Origin: Burkholderia sp. WSM2232 | Lineage (GTDB): Bacteria; Pseudomonadota; Gammaproteobacteria; Burkholderiales; Burkholderiaceae | Assembly: GCF_000472545.1 (NCBI RefSeq) | Contig: NZ_AWZV01000030.1 | Location: forward strand, 22,497-86,496 | DNA: 64,000 bases | Reading direction: 5' to 3' | Made by a program: the position numbers and the translations under genes | In this document: one piece after another, positions 17,906 to 27,096 of the stretch | Position numbering within the stretch: the first letter of the stretch is position 1 | Layout of the letters: each line of letters opens with the position of its first letter | Notes under the pieces: model-generated | The model's database searches: none | Seen by the model: the letters and a program-made list of their open reading frames with translations, nothing else | Told to the model about the DNA's origin: nothing

Positions 17906-19155
17906 ATATTTATGCAGTAGGCGGAGCGATTCGCGACGAATTGCTGGGCGTGCCGGTGCAGGACCGCGATTACGTGGTGGTGGGCGCTACGCCCGAGCAG
18001 ATGGTCGCGCAGGGTTATCGTCCGGTGGGCAAAGACTTTCCGGTGTTCCTGCATCCGCAGACGCACGAGGAGTACGCGCTCGCGCGCACCGAACGCAAGA
18101 CCGCGGCCGGCTATCACGGCTTCCAGTTTTTCTACGCGCCTGATGTGACGCTTGAAGAGGACCTCGCGCGCCGCGATCTCACCATCAACGCGATGGCGCG
18201 CGAAGTGCGCCCCGACGGCGAGCTGACCGGGCCGGTTATCGATCCGTTCGGCGGCCAGCGCGACTTGCAGGCGAAGCTGTTCCGCCATGTCAGCGACGCA
18301 TTTCTCGAAGACCCCGTGCGCATCTTGCGGATCGCGCGTTTCGCGGCGCGTTTCGCGGACTTCGCGGTCGCGCCGGAAACGCTCGCGCTGATGCGCAAGA
18401 TGGTCGCCGACGGCGAGGTGGACGCGCTCGTCGCCGAACGCGTGTGGCAGGAGGTGTCGCGCGGTCTGATGGAAAAGAAGCCGTCGCGCATGTTCGCGGT
18501 ACTGCGTGAGTGCGGCGCGTTGGCGCGAATTCTGCCGGAAATCGACGCACTGTTCGGCGTGCCGCAGCGCGCCGACTATCACCCCGAGGTCGACACTGGC
18601 GTACACGTGATGATGGTGGTCGACCACGCCGCGCAGCAGGGCTACGCGCTGCCGGTGCGCTTTGCCGCGCTCACGCATGATCTCGGCAAGGCGAGTACGC
18701 CGCAAGACGTTCTGCCGCGCCATATCGGTCACGAAGGCCGCAGCGTGGGTCTGCTCAAGCCCTTGTGCGAGCGCCTGCGCGTGCCGAACGAGTGCCGCGA
18801 TCTGGCTTTGCTGGTGGCGCGTGAGCACGGCAACATTCATCGCGTGATGGAAATGGGGGCTGCTGCGCTCGTACGCCTGCTCGAGCGCAGCGACGCGATT
18901 CGCAAGCCTTCGCGTTTTGCCGAAGCGTTGCAGGCTTGCGAGGCCGACGCGCGCGGGCGGCTGGGTTTCGAGGCGCGCGAGTACCCGCAGGCCGAACGGT
19001 TGAGAGTTGCGCTCGTCGCCGCGCGGGGCGTGGATGCCGGCGCGGTTGCAAAGCGCTTCGCCGATGCGCCGGCCGGCATCAAGGACGCCGTGCACAAGGA
19101 GCGTGTGCGGGCGGTGGCCGCGGCGCTGGAGGGCGTAGTGAGCGGCGACTCGTGA
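17902..19155 (+). CDS. cca: Multifunctional CCA-adding tRNA nucleotidyltransferase
   Basis: A 417-residue enzyme that builds or repairs the 3'-CCA end of tRNA. The nucleotidyltransferase head has YAVGGAIRDELLG and the DRDYVVVG metal-binding Asp motif, then RRDLTINAMA and FLEDPVRILRIARFAARF. A C-terminal HD domain (LTHDLGKA) marks the proteobacterial multifunctional form with phosphatase and phosphodiesterase activity. The ATG at 17902 overlaps the GST stop as ATGA; the in-frame ATG at 17896 is a less likely start. E. coli Cca is 412 residues, so the length fits. Confidence 0.95.
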   Translation: MNIYAVGGAIRDELLGVPVQDRDYVVVGATPEQMVAQGYRPVGKDFPVFLHPQTHEEYALARTERKTAAGYHGFQFFYAPDVTLEEDLARRDLTINAMAREVRPDGELTGPVIDPFGGQRDLQAKLFRHVSDAFLEDPVRILRIARFAARFADFAVAPETLALMRKMVADGEVDALVAERVWQEVSRGLMEKKPSRMFAVLRECGALARILPEIDALFGVPQRADYHPEVDTGVHVMMVVDHAAQQGYALPVRFAALTHDLGKASTPQDVLPRHIGHEGRSVGLLKPLCERLRVPNECRDLALLVAREHGNIHRVMEMGAAALVRLLERSDAIRKPSRFAEALQACEADARGRLGFEAREYPQAERLRVALVAARGVDAGAVAKRFADAPAGIKDAVHKERVRAVAAALEGVVSGDS

Positions 19156-19186
19156 GTGGCGCCGCTCGCGGGCGGGAAACTCCGCT

Positions 19187-19381
19187 TTAAAGAAGCCTCG
19201 CGATAAACGATAGCAGCATCGACAGCAACAGTGTCGACATGAACGGGAAATGATATTCGCGCCCAAAGAGGCGCGCGGTCACGTCGCCGGGCATGCGCCC
19301 AATGCCCAGTTTGCGAAGCCACGGCCAGCAGGCCGACAGCACGGCCAGGGCGACGAAAGTGGTGAGCAGCCAGCGGATCAT
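19187..19381 (-). CDS. DUF2905 small membrane protein
   Basis: A 64-residue protein of the DUF2905 family. Two hydrophobic segments (residues about 3-20 and 48-62) flank the conserved LGIGRMPGDV segment with the GR-MPGD signature. GAGG lies upstream of the ATG. It lies 16 bp downstream of the MidA-like gene on the same strand, a likely two-gene unit. The function of the family is not established. Confidence 0.88.
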   Translation of the reverse strand: MIRWLLTTFVALAVLSACWPWLRKLGIGRMPGDVTARLFGREYHFPFMSTLLLSMLLSFIARLL

Positions 19382-19397
19382 CGCGCGAGTCCTCGCA

Positions 19398-20594
19398 TCA
19401 CAACGTATGCGACCGGTCGCCGTAGAGGAATGTCTTCAGCGTGGCCACAAGGCCGCGCGAGAACGCAATCACCTTGAAGAGCTCGCCCATTTCGGCCTCC
19501 GACAGCAGCTTGTGCACCGCATTTGACGCCGGCACAAAGCGGGCGGTGTCGGCGGGGTCGATTTCGAAGAGTGCATCCGTAATGCCGGCGTTTATCAGAA
19601 AGCGCGCTTGCGACATGAAGCCCAGCAGGTCCGCGCCGGTTTCCACACCCGCTTTGGCGATGCCGGTGAATTCCACATGCGCGGTAATGTCCTGCAAGCC
19701 CGGATAAACAAACGGATCGCCGTGCGCGCGGTGCCGGTAGTGGCACATTAGCGTGCCTTCGGCGCGCTGCGGATGGTAGTACTCGTGATGCGGAAAGCCA
19801 TAGTCGATGAAAAACGCCACGCCGCGCGCGAGCATCGTGCAAACGGTGCGCGTGAAGGCGCACGCGGCGTCGTGCATTTCGGCGATGTAGTCGCCGCCCC
19901 CCGTGTCGATTTCGCAGAGCCGCGCCAGATCGGCGGGCGCAGTCACCGGACGGTCTTCGAATGCGAACCACCCGTCGCGCCAGACCACGCCGCGCTCATG
20001 CCACGCGCCGTTGACCGAAGCGAAAAGCCGGACCGGCATGGCGTCCAGCACTTCATTGCCGATCACCACGCCTTCAAAGCGCTCGGGCAGCGCGTCGAGC
20101 CAGCGCACTTTATTCGCGAGCTCAGGCGTGGCGACTTCGATAGTTTCGCGCTGGCGCTCGCGCAATTCGCCTGACAGATCGACAATCGAGTAGCTGTCGA
20201 ACTCCACGCCCTTCGCGGACAGCGCGTTCAGCAAACCCGCGGCGAGCTTGCCGGTGCCGGCGCCGAACTCCATCACCTCGCGCGTGCCGGTTGCCTGCAA
20301 CGCTTCTTCAACGGGGCGCGCGAGCGCCGCTGCAAAGTACGGCGATAGTTCGGGCGCCGTGACGAAGTCGCTGCCGTCGTCGCCGCGCAGGCCGAATTTG
20401 CGGGCGCCGCCGCTGTAATAGCCGAGTCCCGGCGCGTACAGCGCGCGTTCCATGTAGCGGTCGAACGGCATCCAGCCGCCGGCCTCTTGCAACTCGGCGC
20501 GAATCCGCGCGACGAGTGTTTCGGACTGCGCCAGCGCGCTCGGGCCGGGAGCAGGTAAACTATCAGGTTGGTGAGCTTTCGGATTCATTCCCAT
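19398..20594 (-). CDS. SAM-dependent methyltransferase, MidA/NDUFAF7 family
   Basis: A 398-residue class I methyltransferase related to MidA/NDUFAF7, which in mitochondria methylates an Arg of the complex I NDUFS2 subunit. Conserved parts are FDRYMERALYAPGLGYYSGG, the DFVTAPELSPYF segment, the SAM-binding VMEFGAGTGKLAAGLL near residues 110-125, and VIGNEVLDAMPV. Two ATGs (20594 and 20588) are possible and neither has a clear ribosome-binding site. Its start lies five bases from that of the divergent SDR gene at 20600. A bacterial target is not established. Confidence 0.88.
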   Translation of the reverse strand: MGMNPKAHQPDSLPAPGPSALAQSETLVARIRAELQEAGGWMPFDRYMERALYAPGLGYYSGGARKFGLRGDDGSDFVTAPELSPYFAAALARPVEEALQATGTREVMEFGAGTGKLAAGLLNALSAKGVEFDSYSIVDLSGELRERQRETIEVATPELANKVRWLDALPERFEGVVIGNEVLDAMPVRLFASVNGAWHERGVVWRDGWFAFEDRPVTAPADLARLCEIDTGGGDYIAEMHDAACAFTRTVCTMLARGVAFFIDYGFPHHEYYHPQRAEGTLMCHYRHRAHGDPFVYPGLQDITAHVEFTGIAKAGVETGADLLGFMSQARFLINAGITDALFEIDPADTARFVPASNAVHKLLSEAEMGELFKVIAFSRGLVATLKTFLYGDRSHTL

Positions 20595-20599
20595 TGTAA

Positions 20600-21415
20600 A
20601 TGACCGCTTCTACGTACACCGCCGCCCGAGCGCCTGAAACGCCGCGTGTCGTGCTGATTACCGGCGCCGCGCGCCGCATCGGACGCGCGCTCGCGCTCGG
20701 CTTTGCCGCGCGAGGCTGGGACGTGGCAGTGCATTATGGCGCCTCGCGGCGCGAAGCAGAAGAGGTGGTCGAGGAAATCTTCGCGATGGGCCGCAAGGCC
20801 GTGGCCCTGCACGCGGAATTGAGCGACGAGGCGCAAGTCGCGGGTCTGTTGCCGGCCTGCAGCGCGGCGCTTGGCCGGCCGGTGTGCATCATCAACAATG
20901 CGTCGCGCTTCGAGGAAGACACGCCCCACAACGTCGGCTACGAGCTGCTGCTGAAGCTGACCGCGATGAACCTCGGCGCGCCGCTCGTGCTCGCGCGCAT
21001 GTTGTACGACGCGACGCCGCAGGCCGCGCTCGCCGACGAAAGCCAGCGCAGCGTCGTGATCAACGTGCTGGACCAGAAGCTGTACAACATGAACCCCGAC
21101 TACCTGTCGTACACGTTGTCGAAGGCGGCCTTGCAGACTGCGACGGTTGCGCTCGCGCAGGCCTTGGCGCCGAAGGTCCGGGTGGTTGGGCTCGCACCGG
21201 GTCTCACGATGCAGTCCGCCGACCAGACGGCGGAAAGTTTCGCCGCGGCTCACCGCGTGACGCCCTTGGGCCGTGCGTCGCGACCGGAGGATATTGTCGC
21301 CGCCGCGCTGTATCTCGCGGATGCAACCGGCGTCACCGGAACGACGCTGGTGGTCGACGGCGGGCAGCACCTCGTGCCGCTGCCGCGCGACGTAATGTTT
21401 TTGACGGGCGCCTGA
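20600..21415 (+). CDS. SDR oxidoreductase, pteridine-reductase-like
   Basis: A 271-residue short-chain dehydrogenase. The cofactor motif ITGAARRIGRALA (residues about 21-33) with the TGxxRRIG form is typical of pteridine/dihydromonapterin reductases. The catalytic region reads NVLDQKLYNMNPDYLSYTLSKAAL, with Asp where classic SDRs have Ser and an intact Tyr-xxx-Lys, as in PTR1 and FolM. A dihydroneopterin aldolase gene follows, which supports a role in reducing pterins or dihydrofolate. The start is close to that of the divergent MidA-like gene and has no clear Shine-Dalgarno sequence. Confidence 0.85.
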   Translation: MTASTYTAARAPETPRVVLITGAARRIGRALALGFAARGWDVAVHYGASRREAEEVVEEIFAMGRKAVALHAELSDEAQVAGLLPACSAALGRPVCIINNASRFEEDTPHNVGYELLLKLTAMNLGAPLVLARMLYDATPQAALADESQRSVVINVLDQKLYNMNPDYLSYTLSKAALQTATVALAQALAPKVRVVGLAPGLTMQSADQTAESFAAAHRVTPLGRASRPEDIVAAALYLADATGVTGTTLVVDGGQHLVPLPRDVMFLTGA

Positions 21416-21468
21416 AACATCTGCGCCCCTTTGCGTGCCACGCACGCTTTTTTTCGACTGGAACGAAC

Positions 21469-21864
21469 ATGTTTGCCGCTCTTTCGCATCCCCGGCTCGC
21501 CGATTGCCGCCGGCTCTTTCTGCGCAATTACGAAGTGCACATCAACATTGGCGTGCACGATTTCGAAAAGCGCGGCGAACAGCGCGTCGTGATCAACGTC
21601 GAACTGTACGTGCCGCTCGCGCTTTCCACGCCGGTAGCGGACAAGCTCGAAGAGGTGGTTGACTACGACTTCATGCGTTCGACCATTTCGCGCCGCGTCG
21701 AGCAAGGCCACATTCACTTGCAGGAAACGCTCTGCGACGACCTCGTGAAGACCATGTTGGAACATCCGCAAGTGCGGGCCGCGCGCGTTTCGACCGAAAA
21801 GCCCGACGTTTATCCCGACTGCGACGCGGTGGGCGTCGAAGTTTTCCGCATCAAGGAGGACTGA
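21469..21864 (+). CDS. folB: Dihydroneopterin aldolase
   Basis: A 131-residue enzyme of folate synthesis that cleaves dihydroneopterin to 6-hydroxymethyl-dihydropterin and glycolaldehyde. The family pattern is clear: LFLRNYEVHINIGVHDFEKR at the N-terminus, VVDYDFMRSTI in the centre, and STEKPDVYPDCDAVGVEV near the end with the conserved Lys. The ATG at 21469 gives a product slightly longer than the E. coli FolB. It lies 53 bp after the pterin-reductase-like gene and 2 bp before ttcA. Confidence 0.92.
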   Translation: MFAALSHPRLADCRRLFLRNYEVHINIGVHDFEKRGEQRVVINVELYVPLALSTPVADKLEEVVDYDFMRSTISRRVEQGHIHLQETLCDDLVKTMLEHPQVRAARVSTEKPDVYPDCDAVGVEVFRIKED

Positions 21865-21866
21865 GC

Positions 21867-22841
21867 ATGAACGCTCCCGAAATCATGGACGACGCCACGT
21901 CCGCCGCACGCCAGAAGTCACCGCTCACGCGCCGCGAACAGAAAGAGGCGTACGAGAACAACAAGCTCTTCAAGCGGCTTGCGCGCCTGGTCGGCCAGGC
22001 GATTGGCGACTTCAACATGATCGAGAACGGCGACAAGGTGATGGTGTGCCTGTCGGGCGGCAAAGACAGCTACGCGATGCTCGACATTCTGATGCGGCTG
22101 CGCGAGCGCGCGCCGATCGACTTCGATATCGTCGCGGTGAACCTCGACCAGAAGCAGCCGGGCTTTCCCGAGCATGTGCTGCCCGAGTATCTTAAGCAGC
22201 TCGACATTCCGTTTCACATCGAGAATCAGGACACGTACAGCATCGTCAAGCGGCTGGTGCCCGAGGGCAAGACCACCTGCTCGCTGTGCTCGCGACTGCG
22301 CCGCGGCATTCTGTACCGCGTGGCGGGCGAGCTCGGCGCGACCAAGATCGCACTCGGCCATCATCGCGACGACATTCTGCAAACGCTGCTGCTCAACCTG
22401 TTCTACGGCGGCAAGCTGAAGGGCATGCCGCCCAAGCTGCAGTCGGACGACGGCAAGAACATCGTGATCCGCCCGCTCGCCTACGTGAAGGAAACGGATC
22501 TGGAAAAGTACGCGGAATTGCGCGAATTCCCGATCATTCCGTGCAATCTGTGCGGTAGCCAGCCGAATTTGAAACGCGCGGAAATGAAGGCGCTGATCCG
22601 CGACTGGGAGAAGCGCTTTCCTGGCCGCATCGAGAACATGTTCAATGCGTTGTCGAACGTCGTGCCTTCGCATTTGATGGATCACAAGCTGTTTCCGTTT
22701 GCGGGCCTGCGCGCGACCGGCGAGGCCGATCCGCAGGGTGACATCGCATTCGACGAAGAACCGTGTTCCACCGATGTGAACGAGGGCGCCACGCTTGGCG
22801 CGGCGAGGCCGATCTCGATCGTGCAGTTCGACGATATCTGA
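21867..22841 (+). CDS. ttcA: tRNA 2-thiocytidine(32) synthetase TtcA
   Basis: A 324-residue PP-loop ATPase that thiolates cytidine 32 in tRNA using a 4Fe-4S cluster. The PP-loop SGGKDSYAML lies near residues 58-67. The two CxxC motifs that hold the cluster are present (TCSLCSRLRRG and PCNLCGSQP). AAGGAGGA upstream of the ATG at 21867 is a strong ribosome-binding site. Length is close to the E. coli protein. Confidence 0.95.
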   Translation: MNAPEIMDDATSAARQKSPLTRREQKEAYENNKLFKRLARLVGQAIGDFNMIENGDKVMVCLSGGKDSYAMLDILMRLRERAPIDFDIVAVNLDQKQPGFPEHVLPEYLKQLDIPFHIENQDTYSIVKRLVPEGKTTCSLCSRLRRGILYRVAGELGATKIALGHHRDDILQTLLLNLFYGGKLKGMPPKLQSDDGKNIVIRPLAYVKETDLEKYAELREFPIIPCNLCGSQPNLKRAEMKALIRDWEKRFPGRIENMFNALSNVVPSHLMDHKLFPFAGLRATGEADPQGDIAFDEEPCSTDVNEGATLGAARPISIVQFDDI

Positions 22842-22890
22842 CCGGAAATCCCGCAAAAAGGGCGTTTCGGCACTTGCTTGCGCTTGCAAT

Positions 22891-22913
22891 ATGGCCGCTT
22901 TCGCGGCCATTTC
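22891..22913 (+). terminator. Weak hairpin between ttcA and glmU
   Basis: ATGGCCGC (22891-22898), loop TTTC, GCGGCCAT (22903-22910) forms a perfect 8-bp stem, followed only by TTCC. It may end the ttcA transcript weakly. A TAGAAT -10-like hexamer at 22930-22935 lies ahead of glmU. Confidence 0.4.
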
Positions 22914-22969
22914 CACAAGAGGGTGCGTGATAGAATCGTCGGCTCCAAACTCGTCTATTTGCCGACGCC

Positions 22970-24331
22970 ATGAACATCGTGATTTTGGCGGCAGGCACCG
23001 GTAAGCGCATGCGTTCCGCGCTGCCCAAGGTGCTCCATCCTCTCGCTGGCCGGCCGCTCCTCGCTCATGTCATCGACACTGCCCGCACGCTGAAGCCCAC
23101 GCGCCTCGTCGTGGTAATCGGCCACGGTGCCGAAGCGGTGCGCGAAGCGGTTACCGCGCCCGACCTGCAATTCGCCGTGCAGGAGCAACAGCTCGGCACC
23201 GGCCACGCGGTACAGCAGGCACTGCCGCTTCTCGATCCGTCCGTGCCCACGCTCGTGCTGTACGGCGACGTGCCGCTTACGCGTGCGAGCACCTTGCAGG
23301 CGCTCGTGGAGCGCGCGGGTGAGCGCGCCTATGGCGTGCTAACGGTCACGCTCGCTGACCCCACCGGCTACGGCCGCATCGTGCGCGATCCGCAGGGCAA
23401 CGTCTCGCGCATCGTCGAACAGAAAGATGCGAGCGCCGACCAGCTTCTCATCGACGAGATCAATACCGGCATCGTGGTTGCGCCGACTGAGCCGCTGTCG
23501 GGCTGGCTCGCCGCGCTGAAGAACGACAACGCGCAAGGCGAGTTCTATCTGACCGACGCTGTGGAAATGGCAATCGAGGCAGGTCTCGAAGTCGTTACCA
23601 CGCAGCCGCAGGACGAGTGGGAAACGCTCGGTGTGAACAGCAAGCAGCAGCTCGCCGAACTCGAGCGGATTCATCAGCGCAATGTGGCCGATGCGCTGCT
23701 GGTGGCCGGTGTTACGCTTGCCGATCCCGCGCGCGTGGACGTGCGCGGCGCGCTCGACTGCGGCCGGGATGTCTCAATCGACGTGAACTGCGTGTTCGAA
23801 GGCCGCGTTACGCTGGCCGATAACGTGAGCATCGGGCCGAACTGCGTGATCCGCAATGCCAGCATCGGCGCCGGCACGCGGGTCGATGCGTTCACGCATA
23901 TCGAAGGCGCGGAAGTCGGCGCGAACGTCGTGCTCGGGCCTTACGCGCGGCTGCGGCCTGGCGCGTCGCTGAAAGACGAAACGCACGTCGGCAATTTCGT
24001 CGAGGTGAAGAACGCGGTGCTTGGGCACGGCTCGAAGGCCAATCACCTCACCTATATCGGCGACTCGGATATCGGCGCACGCGTGAATATCGGCGCGGGC
24101 ACCATCACCTGCAACTACGACGGCGCGAACAAGTTCCGCACGATCATTGAAGACGACGTGTTCGTCGGTTCCGACACGCAACTGGTCGCTCCGGTGCGCG
24201 TAAAGCGCGGCGCGACGATCGCGGCGGGCACGACGGTCTGGAAGGACGTCGAAGCCGACGCGCTCGTGCTGAACGACAAGACGCAAACCAGCAAGACGGG
24301 CTACGTGCGCCCCACCAAAAAGAAGAGTTGA
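22970..24331 (+). CDS. glmU: Bifunctional GlcNAc-1-P uridylyltransferase / GlcN-1-P acetyltransferase
   Basis: A 453-residue enzyme that makes UDP-GlcNAc for peptidoglycan and LPS. The N-terminal nucleotidyltransferase begins with VILAAGTGKRMRSALPKVLHPLAG, with YGDVPL and EFYLTDAVEMA downstream. From about residue 250 the left-handed beta-helix of hexapeptide repeats follows (VSIGPNCVIRNASIGAGTRV) with GNFVEVKNAVLG, NHLTYIGDSDIG and CNYDGANKFRT around the acetyltransferase site. glmS follows 63 bp downstream, so the two steps are encoded together. Confidence 0.97.
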   Translation: MNIVILAAGTGKRMRSALPKVLHPLAGRPLLAHVIDTARTLKPTRLVVVIGHGAEAVREAVTAPDLQFAVQEQQLGTGHAVQQALPLLDPSVPTLVLYGDVPLTRASTLQALVERAGERAYGVLTVTLADPTGYGRIVRDPQGNVSRIVEQKDASADQLLIDEINTGIVVAPTEPLSGWLAALKNDNAQGEFYLTDAVEMAIEAGLEVVTTQPQDEWETLGVNSKQQLAELERIHQRNVADALLVAGVTLADPARVDVRGALDCGRDVSIDVNCVFEGRVTLADNVSIGPNCVIRNASIGAGTRVDAFTHIEGAEVGANVVLGPYARLRPGASLKDETHVGNFVEVKNAVLGHGSKANHLTYIGDSDIGARVNIGAGTITCNYDGANKFRTIIEDDVFVGSDTQLVAPVRVKRGATIAAGTTVWKDVEADALVLNDKTQTSKTGYVRPTKKKS

Positions 24332-24394
24332 CGAAGAGGCGAGGGCGGCGCGACGCGTGCCCCGCGAGATTCCAGCACTGAATAGGAATAGACC

Positions 24395-26212
24395 ATGTGC
24401 GGCATTGTTGGCGCGGCAGCGCAACGTAATATCGTCCCTGTCCTGATTGAAGGACTGCGGCGCCTCGAATATCGCGGCTACGACTCGTGCGGCGTCGCGG
24501 TGCTCGGCGACAGCGGTCCGGCGCGTGCACGCAGCGTGGCGCGCGTTGCCGACCTCGACGAACAGGTGCGCGACAGCCACCTGGGCGGCATCACCGGAAT
24601 CGCGCATACGCGCTGGGCCACGCATGGCGCGCCGGTGACCGACAACGCGCATCCGATCTTCTCGAAAGATGCGCTTGCGTTGGTACACAACGGCATCATC
24701 GAAAACTATGAAGTGCTGCGCGAAACGCTGCGAGGCAAGGGCTACACGTTCGTCTCGCAGACCGACACAGAGGTTATTGCGCATCTGATTCACAGCCTGT
24801 ATCGCGGTGATCTGTTCGCCGCGGTGCGCGAGGCCGTCGCCCAGCTGCACGGCGCTTACGCGATTGCAGTGCTGCATAAGGATCAGCCGCATACCGTGGT
24901 CGGCGCGCGGCAGGGCTCGCCGCTGGTGGTGGGACTCGGCGATGGCGAGAACTTCCTCGCTTCGGACGCGCTGGCGCTCGCGGGCAGTACCGAGCGCTTC
25001 ATCTTCCTCGAAGAAGGGGACGTGTGCGAGCTGACGCTCGACGGTGTGCGCATTGCCGACCGCGAGGGCAACGAAGCGCGGCGCGAAGTGCGCCAGGTTG
25101 CGGCCTATGGCGGCGCGGTCGAGCTCGGCCCGTATCGTCACTTCATGCAGAAGGAAATTTTCGAGCAGCCGCGCGCGATCTCGGACACGATTCCGCAATC
25201 AGATTCGTTCGATGCGTCGTTGTTTGGCGAAGGCGCCGACGAGGTGTTCGCGGACATCGACAATCTGCTGATTCTCGCTTGCGGCACGAGCTACTACTCA
25301 GGGCTCACCGCGAAGTACTGGCTCGAATCGATTGCGAAGATTCCTACGCAGGTGGAAATTGCCAGCGAGTATCGCTACCGCGAGTCGGTGCCTAATCCGA
25401 AGTCGCTGGTCGTGGTGATCTCGCAGTCGGGCGAAACGGCGGACACGCTCGCCGCACTCAAGCACGCGCAGGAGCTGGGGCATCGGCACACGCTTGCCGT
25501 GTGCAACGTCAGCACGAGCGCGATGGTGCGCCAGACGGAACTGGCGTTTCTCACGCATGCGGGCCGCGAGATCGGGGTTGCATCCACGAAGGCGTTTACC
25601 ACTCAACTGGTCGCGCTGTTCGTGCTGGCCGTCACGCTCGCGAAGCTGCGCGGGCGCGTGAGCCCCGAGCAGGAAGCCGAATACTTGCGGCAACTGCGCC
25701 ATCTGCCCGCTGCGCTGAACAGCGTGCTGGCGCTGGAGCCGCAGATCATCGCGTGGTCGGAGGAATTTTCGCGCAAGGAACATGCGCTTTTCCTCGGACG
25801 CGGCATGCACTACCCGATTGCACTTGAAGGCGCGTTGAAGCTGAAGGAGATCTCCTACATTCACGCGGAAGCTTATCCGGCTGGCGAGTTGAAGCACGGG
25901 CCGCTCGCGCTCGTGACGGAGGCGATGCCGGTAGTGACTGTGGCGCCGAACGACGCGTTGCTCGAGAAGCTCAAGTCGAACATTCAGGAAGTGCGCGCCC
26001 GGGGTGGACAACTGTATGTGTTTGCGGATGCGGATACCAGGATCGTCAACGACGACGGCATTCATGTGATTCGCATGCCGGAGCACTATGGGCTGCTTTC
26101 GCCGATTCTGCATGTGGTGCCGCTGCAGTTGCTGGCGTATCACACGGCTTGTGCGCGGGGGACGGATGTGGATAAGCCGCGGAATCTTGCGAAGTCGGTG
26201 ACGGTGGAGTGA
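24395..26212 (+). CDS. glmS: Glutamine--fructose-6-phosphate aminotransferase (isomerizing)
   Basis: A 605-residue enzyme that makes glucosamine-6-phosphate from fructose-6-phosphate and glutamine. The mature N-terminus provides the catalytic Cys (MCGIVGAAAQ), followed by the glutaminase domain (TRWATHGAP, HNGIIENY). Two SIS sugar-isomerase domains follow (LACGTSYYSGLTAKYWLE and FLGRGMHYPIALEGALKLKE), and the C-terminus DVDKPRNLAKSVTVE matches the family exactly. It lies downstream of glmU. Confidence 0.97.
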   Translation: MCGIVGAAAQRNIVPVLIEGLRRLEYRGYDSCGVAVLGDSGPARARSVARVADLDEQVRDSHLGGITGIAHTRWATHGAPVTDNAHPIFSKDALALVHNGIIENYEVLRETLRGKGYTFVSQTDTEVIAHLIHSLYRGDLFAAVREAVAQLHGAYAIAVLHKDQPHTVVGARQGSPLVVGLGDGENFLASDALALAGSTERFIFLEEGDVCELTLDGVRIADREGNEARREVRQVAAYGGAVELGPYRHFMQKEIFEQPRAISDTIPQSDSFDASLFGEGADEVFADIDNLLILACGTSYYSGLTAKYWLESIAKIPTQVEIASEYRYRESVPNPKSLVVVISQSGETADTLAALKHAQELGHRHTLAVCNVSTSAMVRQTELAFLTHAGREIGVASTKAFTTQLVALFVLAVTLAKLRGRVSPEQEAEYLRQLRHLPAALNSVLALEPQIIAWSEEFSRKEHALFLGRGMHYPIALEGALKLKEISYIHAEAYPAGELKHGPLALVTEAMPVVTVAPNDALLEKLKSNIQEVRARGGQLYVFADADTRIVNDDGIHVIRMPEHYGLLSPILHVVPLQLLAYHTACARGTDVDKPRNLAKSVTVE

Positions 26213-26604
26213 GGGGAGGGGGCGAGCGTGTGTGTTGTTGGCAGCAAATGAAAGCGTTCGGTACCCGCTCTTAGAAGCGTCCCGTGAAGGGGGCAAAATC
26301 CCATCAGACCCGTGCAGGACCAAGCGCGGAACGCTTTTACTGTGCTGCGTGTATCCAGCAAAAAATCGCGCCCCCGCTTATGAGAGCAATCGCAGAAAGT
26401 CAGCCGCCACAGAAGCGTCTCTGACGACGGCGCGGCAAGATGCAGACGCGCAGCGACGATGCCTGCGCGCGCGGAGCCCAAAACAAAGACCTCGCAGCTC
26501 CCCGCCCGCAGGATTTGTTTTTCCGACTAAAGCGCATCAGCAGTCTGCGGTGCCTTGACGAACAGCAAAAGGTTTCAGCAGACCCGAAACCGTTGGCCGT
26601 TAGC
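26213..26604. other. Intergenic region after glmS
   Basis: This 392-bp stretch separates two converging genes. Open frames in it on both strands lack ribosome-binding sites and coding character; the minus-strand one runs into the reverse complement of the glmS 3' end. The only structure seen is the hairpin at 26567-26591. Confidence 0.5.
26567..26591 (-). terminator. Terminator of the DUF2846 lipoprotein gene
   Basis: Read on the minus strand, GGTTTC and GAAACC form a 6-bp stem with a 9-base loop followed by TTTT. It lies just past the stop of the DUF2846 gene at 26605. The stem is short, so strength is uncertain. Confidence 0.45.
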
Positions 26605-27096
26605 TCATTCGGTGGTGCCCACTGCGTTTCTGCCGCCTTTCTTCACTGCTGCAGTGGTCTGGGTAGCAACATAATGCAGGTCTTCCAGATTCTTCACAGC
26701 TTCGTCAGCGGACTCCAGCGATGGGATTATCCGACCCACCAGCAGGCCAAACCCAACGCTTGTCTTGACGTATTTGGTTTCGCCGGCATCAAGCTTGAAT
26801 GACACCGTCTTCTCCGTCTCCGTGGCGGTCGATACGACATACTGGCCGGCGGGCTCATCGACATAGAAGAAACCACCCGGTTGGGATTTCCCGACCGGTG
26901 TGCCGTTCAGGTTGATGGCCGGCTGCAAGGCAGCGCCAAACATTGAGTTCGATCGATAGAAATAGATTCGGCCCTGTGCCTCTTTCAAGGTCGGGATAGA
27001 GGACGCGACCTCCTTGTACTGAGGACCGCTCGCGCAGCCGGACGCGACGAGCGCCACGAGGGCGCTGCCTACTAATGCCTTGAGCAACTTAGTCAT
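26605..27096 (-). CDS. DUF2846 lipoprotein
   Basis: A 163-residue predicted outer-membrane lipoprotein. The signal peptide ends in a lipobox, VASGCASG, with Cys at about residue 21. The mature part carries the DUF2846 pattern: GRIYFYRSNSMFGAALQPAINLNG, GGFFYVDEPAGQYVVST and KLDAGETKYVKT. The family function is unknown. Its start overlaps by 8 bp the end of an upstream lipoprotein-like gene that looks frameshifted. Confidence 0.85.
   Translation of the reverse strand: MTKLLKALVGSALVALVASGCASGPQYKEVASSIPTLKEAQGRIYFYRSNSMFGAALQPAINLNGTPVGKSQPGGFFYVDEPAGQYVVSTATETEKTVSFKLDAGETKYVKTSVGFGLLVGRIIPSLESADEAVKNLEDLHYVATQTTAAVKKGGRNAVGTTE

Noticed and set aside
26167..26175. A third perfect DnaA box
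   Set aside because: It lies in glmS codons for the conserved DVDKPRN end of the protein, so it is explained by coding constraint.
26140..26481. Minus-strand frame over the end of glmS
   Set aside because: The TVTDFAR-type residues are the reverse complement of the conserved glmS 3' end, a known source of spurious predictions.
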